From contig JASHRR010000190.1 of the NCBI GenBank assembly GCA_030037185.1, forward strand, positions 1 through 21,274: 21,274 nt of DNA, written 5' to 3'. Below, one piece after another: positions 7,649 through 14,793 of this stretch. Position numbers and translations under genes: made by a program. The DNA is from Xanthobacteraceae bacterium. GTDB taxonomy: Bacteria; Pseudomonadota; Alphaproteobacteria; Rhizobiales; Xanthobacteraceae. The notes beneath the pieces are model-generated. The model ran no database searches. It was not told the origin of the DNA and saw nothing but the letters and a program-made list of their open reading frames with translations. Each line of letters begins with the position of its first letter. Positions within the stretch are counted from its first letter, which is position 1.

Positions 7649-8906
7649 TGGTCACGCTCCCGTCCCTGGCGATCCTCCACGGCATAACGCTGTTGTCCAG
7701 CCCAGGCACTCTGTAATCTCGATCAAAAGGCACGTTCCAGTACTGGGCGATCTGCTCTCGCGTCGGCTGCACCTGTCCGATCTCGTCGGTGCAGCGCGAA
7801 AGAATTTCGGTCTCGTTTCCATCCCAGTTCCACGGATAGCCGAACCGGGTGTGCGCCATGCGTTGTGCCGTCCCCTTGATCTCGGCGCGGTTCCACGTGC
7901 GCCCGCCATCGGTGGATACCTCCACCGTACGAATGGCGCCACCGCCGGACCACGCCAGCCCCTTGATCTCGTAGAATCCGCGGCCGGGCAGCTGCTGTCC
8001 GCCGGACGGGTACGTGATGACCGACTTGGGTCCGATCTGGAAGCCGAGCGCAGCCTCTTTCGGATCCCGATCGAGATGCCCGAAGTCGTTGTAGTTCATG
8101 TAATACCGGTCGACGATCTTGATGCGCCGCAGATACTTGGTGTGGAAGATCCCCTCGAAGCCGGGGGTCATCAGGCGCACCGGAAACCCCTGCTGCGGCC
8201 GCACGGCCTCGCCGTTCATGCCGTAGGCGACGATGCAGTCGTCCATCGCCTTGGCGATCGGCATGCTCGAGGCGCCCTTCACTTCCTCGGCGCCTTCAGC
8301 GACGAACCATGTCGCGCTGCTTTTCAGGCCGCACTCCTTGAGCAGCGTTGAAAGGAGCACGCCGGTCCATTCGGCGCAACTGGTCATCCCGTGCGATTCC
8401 TGCACGGTCTTTTGTCGCCCATTGTGGCGGTTTCCCGCACACTCGATGAAATGCAACCGGGTGACTGACGGGAGGCGCTTCAAGTCCTCCATGGTCAAAG
8501 TCAGGGGCCGATCCACCAGGCCGTGAATCATCAGGGTGTGTTCCTTGGGATCGATGTCCGGTATGAAGGAGCCGCGGGTCGTCGCCACATAGTGGAGCGA
8601 CGATGGCGTGATCACGCCAACAGAATCCTGCAGCGGCGAGGCCAGGTGGAATACCTTCCCGAACGCGTCGGGTGAAGGCCTGCCGCCCATCGGGTGCGCT
8701 ATGCGCACCGACGTCACGAAATGGGAGCGCTCGCCGTAGGCGATCAACTCCTTGCTCCCCATGATCATCGGATGGTCGTGTGATGGTGCCTGGCCCGATG
8801 CCGGTGTTTGGCCGAGCGCGGGCGCTACCGCTCCCAAAGTGACCCCACCGGCCAACGCGCCGCCGCCCTTTAGGAGCTCCCTGCGGCTAGTTCGTTTCGA
8901 ACCCAT
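7635..8906 (-). CDS. soxC: SoxC-like sulfite dehydrogenase, molybdopterin subunit
   Basis: This 423-residue periplasmic molybdenum enzyme belongs to the sulfite oxidase family, SoxC type, and oxidises sulfite or protein-bound sulfane sulfur. A Tat signal is present (SRRELLKGGGALAGG, residues 7-21; cleavage near ALGQ). The cofactor domain follows, with RLHFIECAGNRHN where Cys156 is the molybdenum ligand, and GFPVRLMTPGFEGIFHTKYL. The C-terminal dimerisation domain (about 290-400) includes GLAWSGGGAIRTVEVSTDGGRTW. The start at 8906 is supported by AAGGAGA 5 nt upstream; a longer reading to 9053 lacks homology and would add residues before the Tat signal. The SoxD-like cytochrome gene overlaps its stop. 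No soxXYZAB genes are present, so it more likely serves as a stand-alone sulfite dehydrogenase than as part of a thiosulfate-oxidising Sox complex. Confidence 0.92.
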   Translation of the reverse strand: MGSKRTSRRELLKGGGALAGGVTLGAVAPALGQTPASGQAPSHDHPMIMGSKELIAYGERSHFVTSVRIAHPMGGRPSPDAFGKVFHLASPLQDSVGVITPSSLHYVATTRGSFIPDIDPKEHTLMIHGLVDRPLTLTMEDLKRLPSVTRLHFIECAGNRHNGRQKTVQESHGMTSCAEWTGVLLSTLLKECGLKSSATWFVAEGAEEVKGASSMPIAKAMDDCIVAYGMNGEAVRPQQGFPVRLMTPGFEGIFHTKYLRRIKIVDRYYMNYNDFGHLDRDPKEAALGFQIGPKSVITYPSGGQQLPGRGFYEIKGLAWSGGGAIRTVEVSTDGGRTWNRAEIKGTAQRMAHTRFGYPWNWDGNETEILSRCTDEIGQVQPTREQIAQYWNVPFDRDYRVPGLDNSVMPWRIARDGSVTNGLA

Positions 8907-9412
8907 CGGTCTCTCCTTCGAAAAATGACATGCGAAATCACATCCCCGCGCACGAGAGCATACGCGGCCTTGCCAAATCTGGCCAGTGCTCATGAGCAGC
9001 GGCTTGTGAAGTTTGGTTCGCCGTCTTGCTGCGGCGTGGCACGTCGGCGCCAATCATCCGCAAGCTCAACCAAGCAGCGTTCGCGACCGCGGATATCCCG
9101 TCTGCACGAGCATCTCAATGTGTTCGCCGCTCCTACTTACCGGGGAGCTGATTTTGGCGGTTGATTTGCCGTAGGCATGTGGTGCGGCCTTGGTCTTTTG
9201 CACCGCGGCTTGATCAGACTCTGGCGACGCGCGGATGGTTGATCGGACTGGTCCGACAGGGCCTTGTCGTCATGGTGCGGCGGGGACGATCGCGGCGGCA
9301 CGTTGCCGGATCAATCCGGCGTCGGATCAATCCGGCGTCGGAACAAGCCGTCGAAGGCGATGCGCCTTGGCAATTTTTTGAACTTGACTGGTGAGAAACT
9401 AGGCCGCCAGAC
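8907..9412. other. Intergenic region upstream of soxC-like gene
   Basis: No trustworthy gene is seen in these 506 bases between the soxC-like start and the GrpB pseudogene. The soxCD promoter should lie in the left part, but clear boxes cannot be assigned. The right part contains several short palindromes: TCGGACTGGTCCGA (from about 9243) and the tandem 16-bp repeat at 9307-9338. Confidence 0.4.
9307..9338. repeat. Tandem 16-bp repeat containing CCGGAT palindromes
   Basis: CGGATCAATCCGGCGT occurs at 9307-9322 and again at 9323-9338, with only the first base of a third copy (CGGA) following. The first unit, with the preceding C, reads CCGGAT-CA-ATCCGG, a 6-2-6 palindrome. It lies upstream of the GrpB remnant. 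It could be a double operator or a small repeat expansion. Confidence 0.6.
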
Positions 9413-9805
9413 ATGCCGCCGCCTATTCCCGTTGGGCTCGCTCCATACGATCCCGCGTGGCCGGAAATGGCGATCCGTTACCGGCAACGCTTGCAAACCC
9501 TCGGCCACGTCCTCGTGAAGGTTCACCATATCGGCTCAACCTCCGTGCCGGGGATGTCGGCCAAACCCATAATCGATCTCATGCCGGTGGTGGCGAATTT
9601 GACCGAACTCGCTCAACGGCATTCGCTGGTAACGCGCTCGGCTTAAAGTGGCATGGCTGGTATAACGGGCAGGCGATACTGCACCCTGTCAGATGAGATC
9701 GGCAGGCGTCTCGCCCAGCTTCATTTTTTTCAAGCTGACTCACCCGAGATCGTCCGCCACCTCGCGCCCGTGGCCGCTATGGTTGCCGGCCGCCTCGTCA
9801 TTTGA
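9413..9805 (+). pseudogene. GrpB-family (UPF0157) gene, frameshifted and shortened
   Basis: The first frame (9413 to about 9628) encodes the N-terminal half of a GrpB-family nucleotidyltransferase-like protein: PYDPAWPEMAIRYRQRL, then HHIGSTSVPGMSAKPIIDLM, the family hallmark. That frame stops at 9646. Homology continues in the -1-shifted frame as NALGLKWHGWYNG (about 9628-9669) and then returns to the first frame as GRRYCTLSDEIGRRLAQLHF and SPEIVRHLA, ending at TGA 9803-9805. Two compensating single-base indels would explain this. The usual FRDYLR segment and what follows are missing, so about 130 codons remain of an expected 165-185. The upstream ribosome binding site is poor. Sequencing error could explain the paired frameshifts but not the missing C-terminus. 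Confidence 0.85.
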
Positions 9806-9943
9806 GGCCGACAGGCGCAGATCGGCAAGGTGAACTAAATGACTTCCTTATATCAGTGTGCGCGGCGACGTCGTCGACCCTAAAGACCAAACGAGAATGC
9901 CGGCAAGTATCGCGGCAGCATGCAGCCCACCCCACAGCTACAC

Positions 9944-9959
9944 GTCGCCTGCCGGCGAC
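9944..9959 (-). terminator. Hairpin downstream of iclR-type gene
   Basis: GTCGCC (9944-9949) and GGCGAC (9954-9959) form a 6-bp stem with a TGCC loop, 42 nt beyond the regulator's stop. No T-run follows, so this is a weak terminator candidate. Confidence 0.25.
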
Positions 9960-10001
9960 ATGGACGCTGGTAAGGACGTCGGTACCTTTCGGGTGATCAA
10001 A

Positions 10002-10859
10002 TCAAATAATCAATGCGGACACATGCTCCGCGACCGCCTTGAGCTCGGGCAGAAAGGTTTCGCGCAGCGCATTGCGTGTGGTGCGCGTCGAATGAGTGGA
10101 GAGATTGATCGCCCCCACGCATTGCCCGTCGCGATCGACAATCGGCACTGCGATCGAGCGCAGGCCGCGTTCGAGCTCTTCGTCGACGATCGAAAAGCCC
10201 TGGCGGCGGTCGTCGCGGATGCGCTCGTGCAGGGCCTGAAGATCGGTGATCGTCGCGGGCGTGAGCGGCTCGATGCGAACAGACTTGAGCCGGCGCCAGA
10301 CCTCGGCGTCGTCGAGGAAGCCAAGCTGGACCCGGCCCATCGATGAGTGAAATGCCGGTAACCTGCTTCCCACCGCGAGCGCCGTCGACATGATGCGCCG
10401 CGCCGGGATCCGCGCCACGTATATGATCTCGGTTCCCTCCAGGATCGCCGCGGAACACGATTCATGAAAGCGCTCCGACAGCGTCTTTATCAGCGGCACG
10501 GCGCGATCGACCCAGCTCTGGCTCGAGATATAGGCGAAACCGAGCCGCATGATGCGCGGGGACAAGGCGAACTGGCGCCCGTTCTGCTCCACGTAGCCGA
10601 GCCCGACCAGCGTATGGAGGACCCGCCGGGCGGTTGCCCGCGACAGACCGCCGGCTTGCGCCGCCTGTGCGAGCGTCATCGCCGGGCGATGGCGGCCAAA
10701 CGAGCCCAGCACCGCGAGCCCCTTCGCAAGCGTCAGCATGAACTCCTTGTCCTTGGCGGTGCTTGCCGCGCTGGGCGAGGCGGTGCCGGCGGTGCGCACC
10801 CCCCGCCCATCTGATGTCCGGTGTCTCGGTTCAGGCTTCGTCGTCGATGCGGGCGGCAT
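10002..10859 (-). CDS. IclR-family transcriptional regulator (PcaR/PobR-like)
   Basis: This 285-residue regulator has a winged helix-turn-helix at about residues 40-95 (LTLAKGLAVLGSF, then the recognition region AAQAGGLSRATARRVLHTLVGLGYV) and an IclR effector-binding domain at about 105-285 (YVARIPARRIMSTALAVGSRLPAFHSSMGRV, IVDEELERGLRSIAVPIVDRDG, GAINLSTH). PcaR/PcaU/PobR-type members respond to aromatic acids, but the effector here is unknown. The frame is open to a TTG at 10925. The ATG at 10859 is preferred because the putative operator at 10888-10921 would otherwise lie inside the gene; Met41 is a shorter alternative. It is divergent from the ABC binding protein at 11084, and a shared operator suggests control of that transporter and of itself. 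Confidence 0.9.
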   Translation of the reverse strand: MPPASTTKPEPRHRTSDGRGVRTAGTASPSAASTAKDKEFMLTLAKGLAVLGSFGRHRPAMTLAQAAQAGGLSRATARRVLHTLVGLGYVEQNGRQFALSPRIMRLGFAYISSQSWVDRAVPLIKTLSERFHESCSAAILEGTEIIYVARIPARRIMSTALAVGSRLPAFHSSMGRVQLGFLDDAEVWRRLKSVRIEPLTPATITDLQALHERIRDDRRQGFSIVDEELERGLRSIAVPIVDRDGQCVGAINLSTHSTRTTRNALRETFLPELKAVAEHVSALII

Positions 10860-10887
10860 TGACTTCGCGACGGCTCTCGGGGACAAT

Positions 10888-10921
10888 TGTCGATAAGCGA
10901 ACGCTCGTTCGATTATCGAAC
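10888..10921. promoter_or_regulatory. Tandem IclR/PcaR-type operator
   Basis: GTTCGATTATCGAAC (10907-10921) is a perfect 7-1-7 palindrome, very close to the PcaR site GTTCGATAATCGCAC that I recall from Pseudomonas putida. A second, imperfect copy lies at 10888-10902 (TGTCGATAAGCGAAC, 11 of 15 identical), 19 bp away and so on nearly the same DNA face. The two halves also build a 14-2-14 inverted repeat (10890-10919) with one mismatch. It lies 28 nt upstream of the regulator ATG and about 160 nt upstream of the divergent transporter gene, as expected for autoregulation plus target control. Confidence 0.72.
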
Positions 10922-11083
10922 GCAAATATGCGAGCGGTCAAGCGCCGCCACTATCCCTCCGACGCTCGCCCGATCGCCGCGGTGCGCCCGCTTTGCTGTT
11001 GAACGCCAAAGAGCGGGACGCCTGCGGTCGCAAGGAGCAGGCAGAGAGGACGCAATTCTTGAGCCTTTTGGGGGAGGATCGAC

Positions 11084-12397
11084 ATGAGTGCACTTCAACG
11101 CCGCGGTATCGATCGCCGGACGCTCATGCGATACTCGGCCGCGAGCGTGTTGGCCAATGGGGTTTGCGCGCCGGCGATTGCGCAGGCCAAGACCATCAGG
11201 CTTGGCTACGTCAGTCCGCAGACCGGGCCGCTCGCAGCTTTTGCGGAGGCGGATAACTTCATCATTGCCAATTTCAAGGAGGCCATCAAAGGCGGCCTGC
11301 GCAAGGGCGGCACGACCTATGCGGTCGATGTGGTCGTCAGGGACAGCCAGTCAAACCCGAACCGCGCCGCCGAGGTCGCCAAGGAGCTGATCGTCCGCGA
11401 CAAGATCGATCTCATGCTGGTTGCTTCGACGCCGGAGAGCACAAATCCGGTTGCGACCCAGTGCGAGATCGAGGAAGTGCCGTGCATTTCCACGGTGGCG
11501 CCGTGGCAGCCCTGGTTCATTCCCAGGCAGGCAAATCCCGCCGGCGGGCCGCCTGCCTGGAAGCCGTTCAACTACACTTATCATTTTTTCTGGGGCCTCG
11601 AAGACGTCATTGCGGTCTACACCAACATGTGGGGCCAGTTACAGACCAACAAGTCGGTCGGCGGGCTGTTTCCCAACGACGGCGACGGCAATGCGTGGGG
11701 CGACAAGCAGGTCGGTTTCCCGCCGGTCCTCGCGAAGCTCGGGTATCGGCTCACCGACCCGGGACGCTATCAGAATCTCACGGACAGCTTTTCCGCCCAG
11801 ATTGCCGCCTTCAAGGCGGCCAATTGCCAAATCGTCACCGGCGTGGTGCTGCCGCCCGACTTCACCACCTTCTGGAAGCAAGCCCTGCAACAGGGCTTCA
11901 AGCCGAGGATCGCTTCGATCGGCAAGGCGATCCTGTTTCCGGTAGCCGTCGAAGCGCTCGGCCGCGACGGCAACAATCTCTCGTCAGAAGTGTGGTGGTC
12001 GCCGAGCCATCCATTCAAATCATCGCTCACGGGGGTGACGGCCCAGACGCTCGCGGACGCCTACGAGGGCGCGACGCGCAAGCAATGGACCCAGCCGATC
12101 GGTTTCGTCCATGCGCTGTTCGAGATCGCGATCGATGTGCTCAAACGCACCCCGCAGCTCGGCGACGGCAAGGCAGCGGTGGCGGCAATAGCGGCCACCA
12201 ACCTCGACACCGTGGTCGGCAAGGTGGCGTGGAACGGCGCCGATCTTCCGCCGTTTGCAGCAAAGAACGTCGCCAAGACGCCGCTTGTCGGCGGCCAATG
12301 GCGCATCAAGGACGCCAGCAAGTACGAGATCGTCATCACCGATAACAGGACCGCGCCCGCCATTCCGGTCGCCGGCAAGATGCAGGCAATCGCCTAA
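11084..12397 (+). CDS. ABC transporter substrate-binding protein, LIV/amide type
   Basis: This 437-residue periplasmic binding protein belongs to the branched-chain amino acid/amide (HAAT, Peripla_BP_6) family. The N-terminus has a Tat-like signal (IDRRTLMRYSAASVLANG, cleavage near AIAQA, residue 35). The mature protein opens with KTIRLGYVSPQTGPLAAFAEAD; later hallmarks are VVVRDSQSNPNRAAEVAKELIVRDKIDLMLVAST, GLFPNDGDGNAWGDKQ and TGVVLPPDFTTFWKQALQQGFKP. The start has an excellent ribosome binding site (GGGGGAGGA). It is longer than LivK (about 370 aa), as is usual for members that bind amides, aromatic acids or other non-amino-acid ligands. It is divergent from the IclR-type regulator and followed, after a repeat cluster, by livH and livM-type permeases, which are probably its membrane partners. 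The ligand is unknown. Confidence 0.92.
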   Translation: MSALQRRGIDRRTLMRYSAASVLANGVCAPAIAQAKTIRLGYVSPQTGPLAAFAEADNFIIANFKEAIKGGLRKGGTTYAVDVVVRDSQSNPNRAAEVAKELIVRDKIDLMLVASTPESTNPVATQCEIEEVPCISTVAPWQPWFIPRQANPAGGPPAWKPFNYTYHFFWGLEDVIAVYTNMWGQLQTNKSVGGLFPNDGDGNAWGDKQVGFPPVLAKLGYRLTDPGRYQNLTDSFSAQIAAFKAANCQIVTGVVLPPDFTTFWKQALQQGFKPRIASIGKAILFPVAVEALGRDGNNLSSEVWWSPSHPFKSSLTGVTAQTLADAYEGATRKQWTQPIGFVHALFEIAIDVLKRTPQLGDGKAAVAAIAATNLDTVVGKVAWNGADLPPFAAKNVAKTPLVGGQWRIKDASKYEIVITDNRTAPAIPVAGKMQAIA

Positions 12398-12570
12398 ACG
12401 GTTCCGGTGAAATGATCGGTGAGGTCACCTCCACTCGGCGATGTCATTCCCGCGCAAGCCTGTTGGTCTCCGACAACTAACCTCACGACAAAGGAGCAAA
12501 GGCCCCCACTGCAGTTGCGGGACGGTTTACCTGAAGAAAACCAATGACGAATCACCGCGCCATTAATTAC

Positions 12571-12671
12571 CGCCTCCCCGGCTTGCCGGGGCGGGTCGGG
12601 GAGGAGGCGACCGCCACCGCCGCACGGGCTCGCCGTCAGAGCCGCTCACCTCCCCCGCCAGCGGGGGAGGG
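12571..12671. repeat. Cluster of GC-rich palindromic repeats
   Basis: Two strong hairpins occupy the gap between the binding-protein gene and livH. The first has an inner perfect stem CCCCGGC-TT-GCCGGGG (12576-12591) and outer arms CGCCTCCCC (12571-12579) / GGGGAGGAGGCG (12598-12609). The second is CCTCCCCCGC-CA-GCGGGGGAGG (12649-12670), a perfect 10-2-10 stem ending 19 nt before the livH start. The style matches REP/BIME-like intergenic elements common in Hyphomicrobiales. In transcripts it could stabilise the upstream message or attenuate read-through into livH. Confidence 0.75.
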
Positions 12672-12689
12672 AAAAGTGTCCCGTGCCGC

Positions 12690-13562
12690 ATGGTGATCGG
12701 CTGGATCGACACCCTTATCCAGGGCGTGCTCCTGGGCGGTCTTTACGCGTTGTTCGCGGCGGGACTTTCCCTCGTGTTCGGCATCATGCGGCTCGTCAAT
12801 CTCGCCCACGGCGACCTCATCGTGCTCGCCGCCTTCGTCATTCTGGCGACCGCGCATGCGCTCGGCGTTAACGCGTTCACGGCGACCGCCGTCGCGCTGC
12901 CCCTGATGTTTGCGGCCGGTTATGCGTTGCAATTTCTTCTGCTCAATCGCACGCTCGGTTCCGACATCCTGCCGCCGCTGCTGGTGACATTCGGACTTTC
13001 GATCATTGTCCAGAACAGCCTCCTGGAGACCTTTTCCGCCGACAGCCGGCGCCTCTCCGCGGGCCCCATCGAAACCATCTCGATTCCGCTCGGCGGCGGT
13101 CTTGCGGTCGGCATGATGCCGCTCGTCGCCTTCGTCTCCGCAATCGCCGTCATCGTGCTGCTCAACGTCCTGTCTTACCGTACGGCGCTTGGCCGCGCCT
13201 TCCGCGCGACCTCCGACGACGCCGACGTCGCGCAACTGATGGGCATCGAAACGCGACGGGTTTTCGCCATGGCGACGGCAGTGGCGATGGTCGTCGTCAC
13301 CATCGCCGGGCTCTACCTCGGCATGCGCGCGACCTTCGATCCCACCATTGGGCCGGCCCGCCTGCTCTATGCGTTCGAGGCGGTCATTATCGGCGGGCTC
13401 GGCAGTCTGTGGGGGACGCTCGCCGGCGGCGTGATCATTGGCGTCGCCCAGACGGCCGGCGCCAATATCAATCCCGAATGGCAGATCTTGGCCGGGCATT
13501 TGGCCTTTCTCGCCGTGCTGATGCTGCGGCCCCGCGGCCTGTTCCCGCGCGCCATCGATTGA
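12690..13562 (+). CDS. livH: Branched-chain amino acid-type ABC permease, LivH family
   Basis: This 290-residue inner-membrane permease is of the LivH type. The N-terminal signature IQGVLLGGLYALFAAGLSLVFGIMRLVNLAHGDLIVLAAF covers the first two or three membrane segments, and further hydrophobic segments lie at about residues 60-80, 90-110, 135-165, 205-225 and 235-285. The cytoplasmic loop GRAFRATSDDADVAQLMGIETRRVFAM is the LivH coupling region, followed by AVIIGGLGSLWGTLAGGVIIG. The ATG at 12690 gives the expected N-terminus, but only weak ribosome binding is visible because a palindromic repeat sits immediately upstream. It is followed by livM with 6 nt between. No LivG/LivF ATPase genes are in the window. 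The transported compound is probably that of the binding protein at 11084. Confidence 0.92.
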   Translation: MVIGWIDTLIQGVLLGGLYALFAAGLSLVFGIMRLVNLAHGDLIVLAAFVILATAHALGVNAFTATAVALPLMFAAGYALQFLLLNRTLGSDILPPLLVTFGLSIIVQNSLLETFSADSRRLSAGPIETISIPLGGGLAVGMMPLVAFVSAIAVIVLLNVLSYRTALGRAFRATSDDADVAQLMGIETRRVFAMATAVAMVVVTIAGLYLGMRATFDPTIGPARLLYAFEAVIIGGLGSLWGTLAGGVIIGVAQTAGANINPEWQILAGHLAFLAVLMLRPRGLFPRAID

Positions 13563-13568
13563 GGACGC

Positions 13569-14732
13569 ATGGCGATCCCTCCCTCTCCGCAGCCCCCTTC
13601 CGGTGCCCAGCCGGGAGCACGGGCGTCTCGCCCGCCCGATTGGCACCGGCGAAAAAACCGCGACCAGGCGCCCGCGCGCCTCGCGGGGAAAAGTGAGGGT
13701 GCGCCCGGCGTCGCGATGGCCACGCCGGTATCGCGCACCTTTGCGCTGGCGGGCTGCTTCATTATGGCGACGCTGATCGCCCTTCCCCTGGTGGCCGGAC
13801 GCGCCCTGGTGCAGGACCTCGTGTTCATTTTCTACATGTTGACCCTTGCGCAGTTCTGGAATCTGCTCGCCGGCTATGCCGGGCTGGTATCGGTCGGCCA
13901 GCAGACATTCGTCGGTCTCGGCGGTTATCTGCTGTTTGCCTTCACGGTCCTCCTTGGCCTCGATCCTCTGCTCGCCATCCTCCTCGCCGGCCTCCTCGCC
14001 GCCCTGCTCGCCATCCCGACGGCCCTCGTGGTGTTTCGCCTGCAGGGTGCTTATTTCGCCGTCGGCACCTGGGTGATGGCCGAGGTCTACCGGCTCGTTT
14101 TCGCCCAGGCGAAAGAGCTCGGCGGCGGCACCGGAATGTCGCTGCCGCCGATCGTGACGAATTCGATCATCGGCATCGATTGGATCAGGCAGACCCTCGA
14201 CCTGCGCACGCCGGCGGCGCGCGACGTGCTCACCTACTGGACCGCGCTTGCGGTTGCGGCCGGCAGCGCGCTCGCGATCTATCTGGTGCTGCGCTCGCGG
14301 CGGGGGCTGGCGCTCGCGGCAATCCGCGACTCGGCCGGGGCGGCCCAAAGCGTGGGTGTAGATATCTTCCGCGCCAAGCTGTGGATCTACGTCTTCGCGG
14401 CCGCCGGCACCGGCATGGCGGGCGCTCTCATCTATCTCCAAAAGGCCCGCATCTCGCCCGATGCCGCCTTTTCGGTACTCGACTGGACCGCCGATGTGAT
14501 CTTCATTGTCGTCATCGGCGGCATCGGCACACTGGAGGGGCCGATCATCGGCGTTATGGTCTTCTACCTGATGCAGACCTACCTCGCGAGCTTCGGGAGC
14601 TGGTACCTGATCCTGCTCGGGGTGCTCGCGATCGCGACCATGCTGTTTGCGCCAAAAGGAATCTGGGGGCATTTTTCACAGCGCTTCGGCATCGTGCTGT
14701 TTCCGGTACAGCGGCGGATCCTGCCCCCCTGA
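13569..14732 (+). CDS. livM: Branched-chain amino acid-type ABC permease, LivM family
   Basis: This is a LivM-type inner-membrane permease, 387 residues from the ATG at 13569. Hallmarks are LAQFWNLLAGYAGLVSVGQQTFVGLGGYLLFAF, the hydrophobic LLAGLLAALLAIPTALVVFRLQGAYFAVGTWV, the coupling loop GLALAAIRDSAGAAQSVGVDIFRAKLWIYV and VIFIVVIGGIGTLEGPIIGV. The first 49 residues are Pro/Arg/Ala-rich, match no LivM N-terminus and are encoded by palindromic repeat DNA. Family homology begins near MATPVSR, whose ATG at 13716 would give 338 residues. The 13569 start is kept because GAGGA overlaps the livH stop just upstream, while 13716 has only a distant GAGGG (16 nt). Either may be used. It partners livH; the ATPase subunits must be encoded elsewhere. 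Confidence 0.87.
   Translation: MAIPPSPQPPSGAQPGARASRPPDWHRRKNRDQAPARLAGKSEGAPGVAMATPVSRTFALAGCFIMATLIALPLVAGRALVQDLVFIFYMLTLAQFWNLLAGYAGLVSVGQQTFVGLGGYLLFAFTVLLGLDPLLAILLAGLLAALLAIPTALVVFRLQGAYFAVGTWVMAEVYRLVFAQAKELGGGTGMSLPPIVTNSIIGIDWIRQTLDLRTPAARDVLTYWTALAVAAGSALAIYLVLRSRRGLALAAIRDSAGAAQSVGVDIFRAKLWIYVFAAAGTGMAGALIYLQKARISPDAAFSVLDWTADVIFIVVIGGIGTLEGPIIGVMVFYLMQTYLASFGSWYLILLGVLAIATMLFAPKGIWGHFSQRFGIVLFPVQRRILPP
13600..13649. repeat. Palindromic repeat inside the 5' end of livM
   Basis: Outer arms CCGGTGCC (13600-13607) and GGCACCGG (13642-13649) enclose an inner hairpin CGGGCG-TCT-CGCCCG (13620-13634). Downstream, GGGAAAAGTG (13686-13695) also occurs at 12669-12678 at the edge of the upstream repeat cluster, tying both places to related mobile-repeat material. 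The element lies in frame within the predicted LivM N-terminus. Confidence 0.7.
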
Positions 14733-14793
14733 GGCTTTTGCAGCGTTGCGGGCATCTGGTAATTTGCTTTCCGGCGACCGAGGGAGAACTGCC

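Noticed and set aside
7082..9053. Complete thiosulfate-oxidising Sox system
   Set aside because: Only soxC-like and a half-length soxD-like gene are present; soxX, Y, Z, A and B are absent from the window.
10860..10925. Upstream TTG start for the IclR-family regulator
   Set aside because: It would place the palindromic operator inside the coding sequence, uses a rarer start codon and has no good ribosome binding site.
12636..14672. 678-aa minus-strand open frame
   Set aside because: It is antisense to livH and livM and consists of low-complexity charged residues (Arg, Glu, Asp, His) with no domain; a typical long shadow frame in high-GC DNA.
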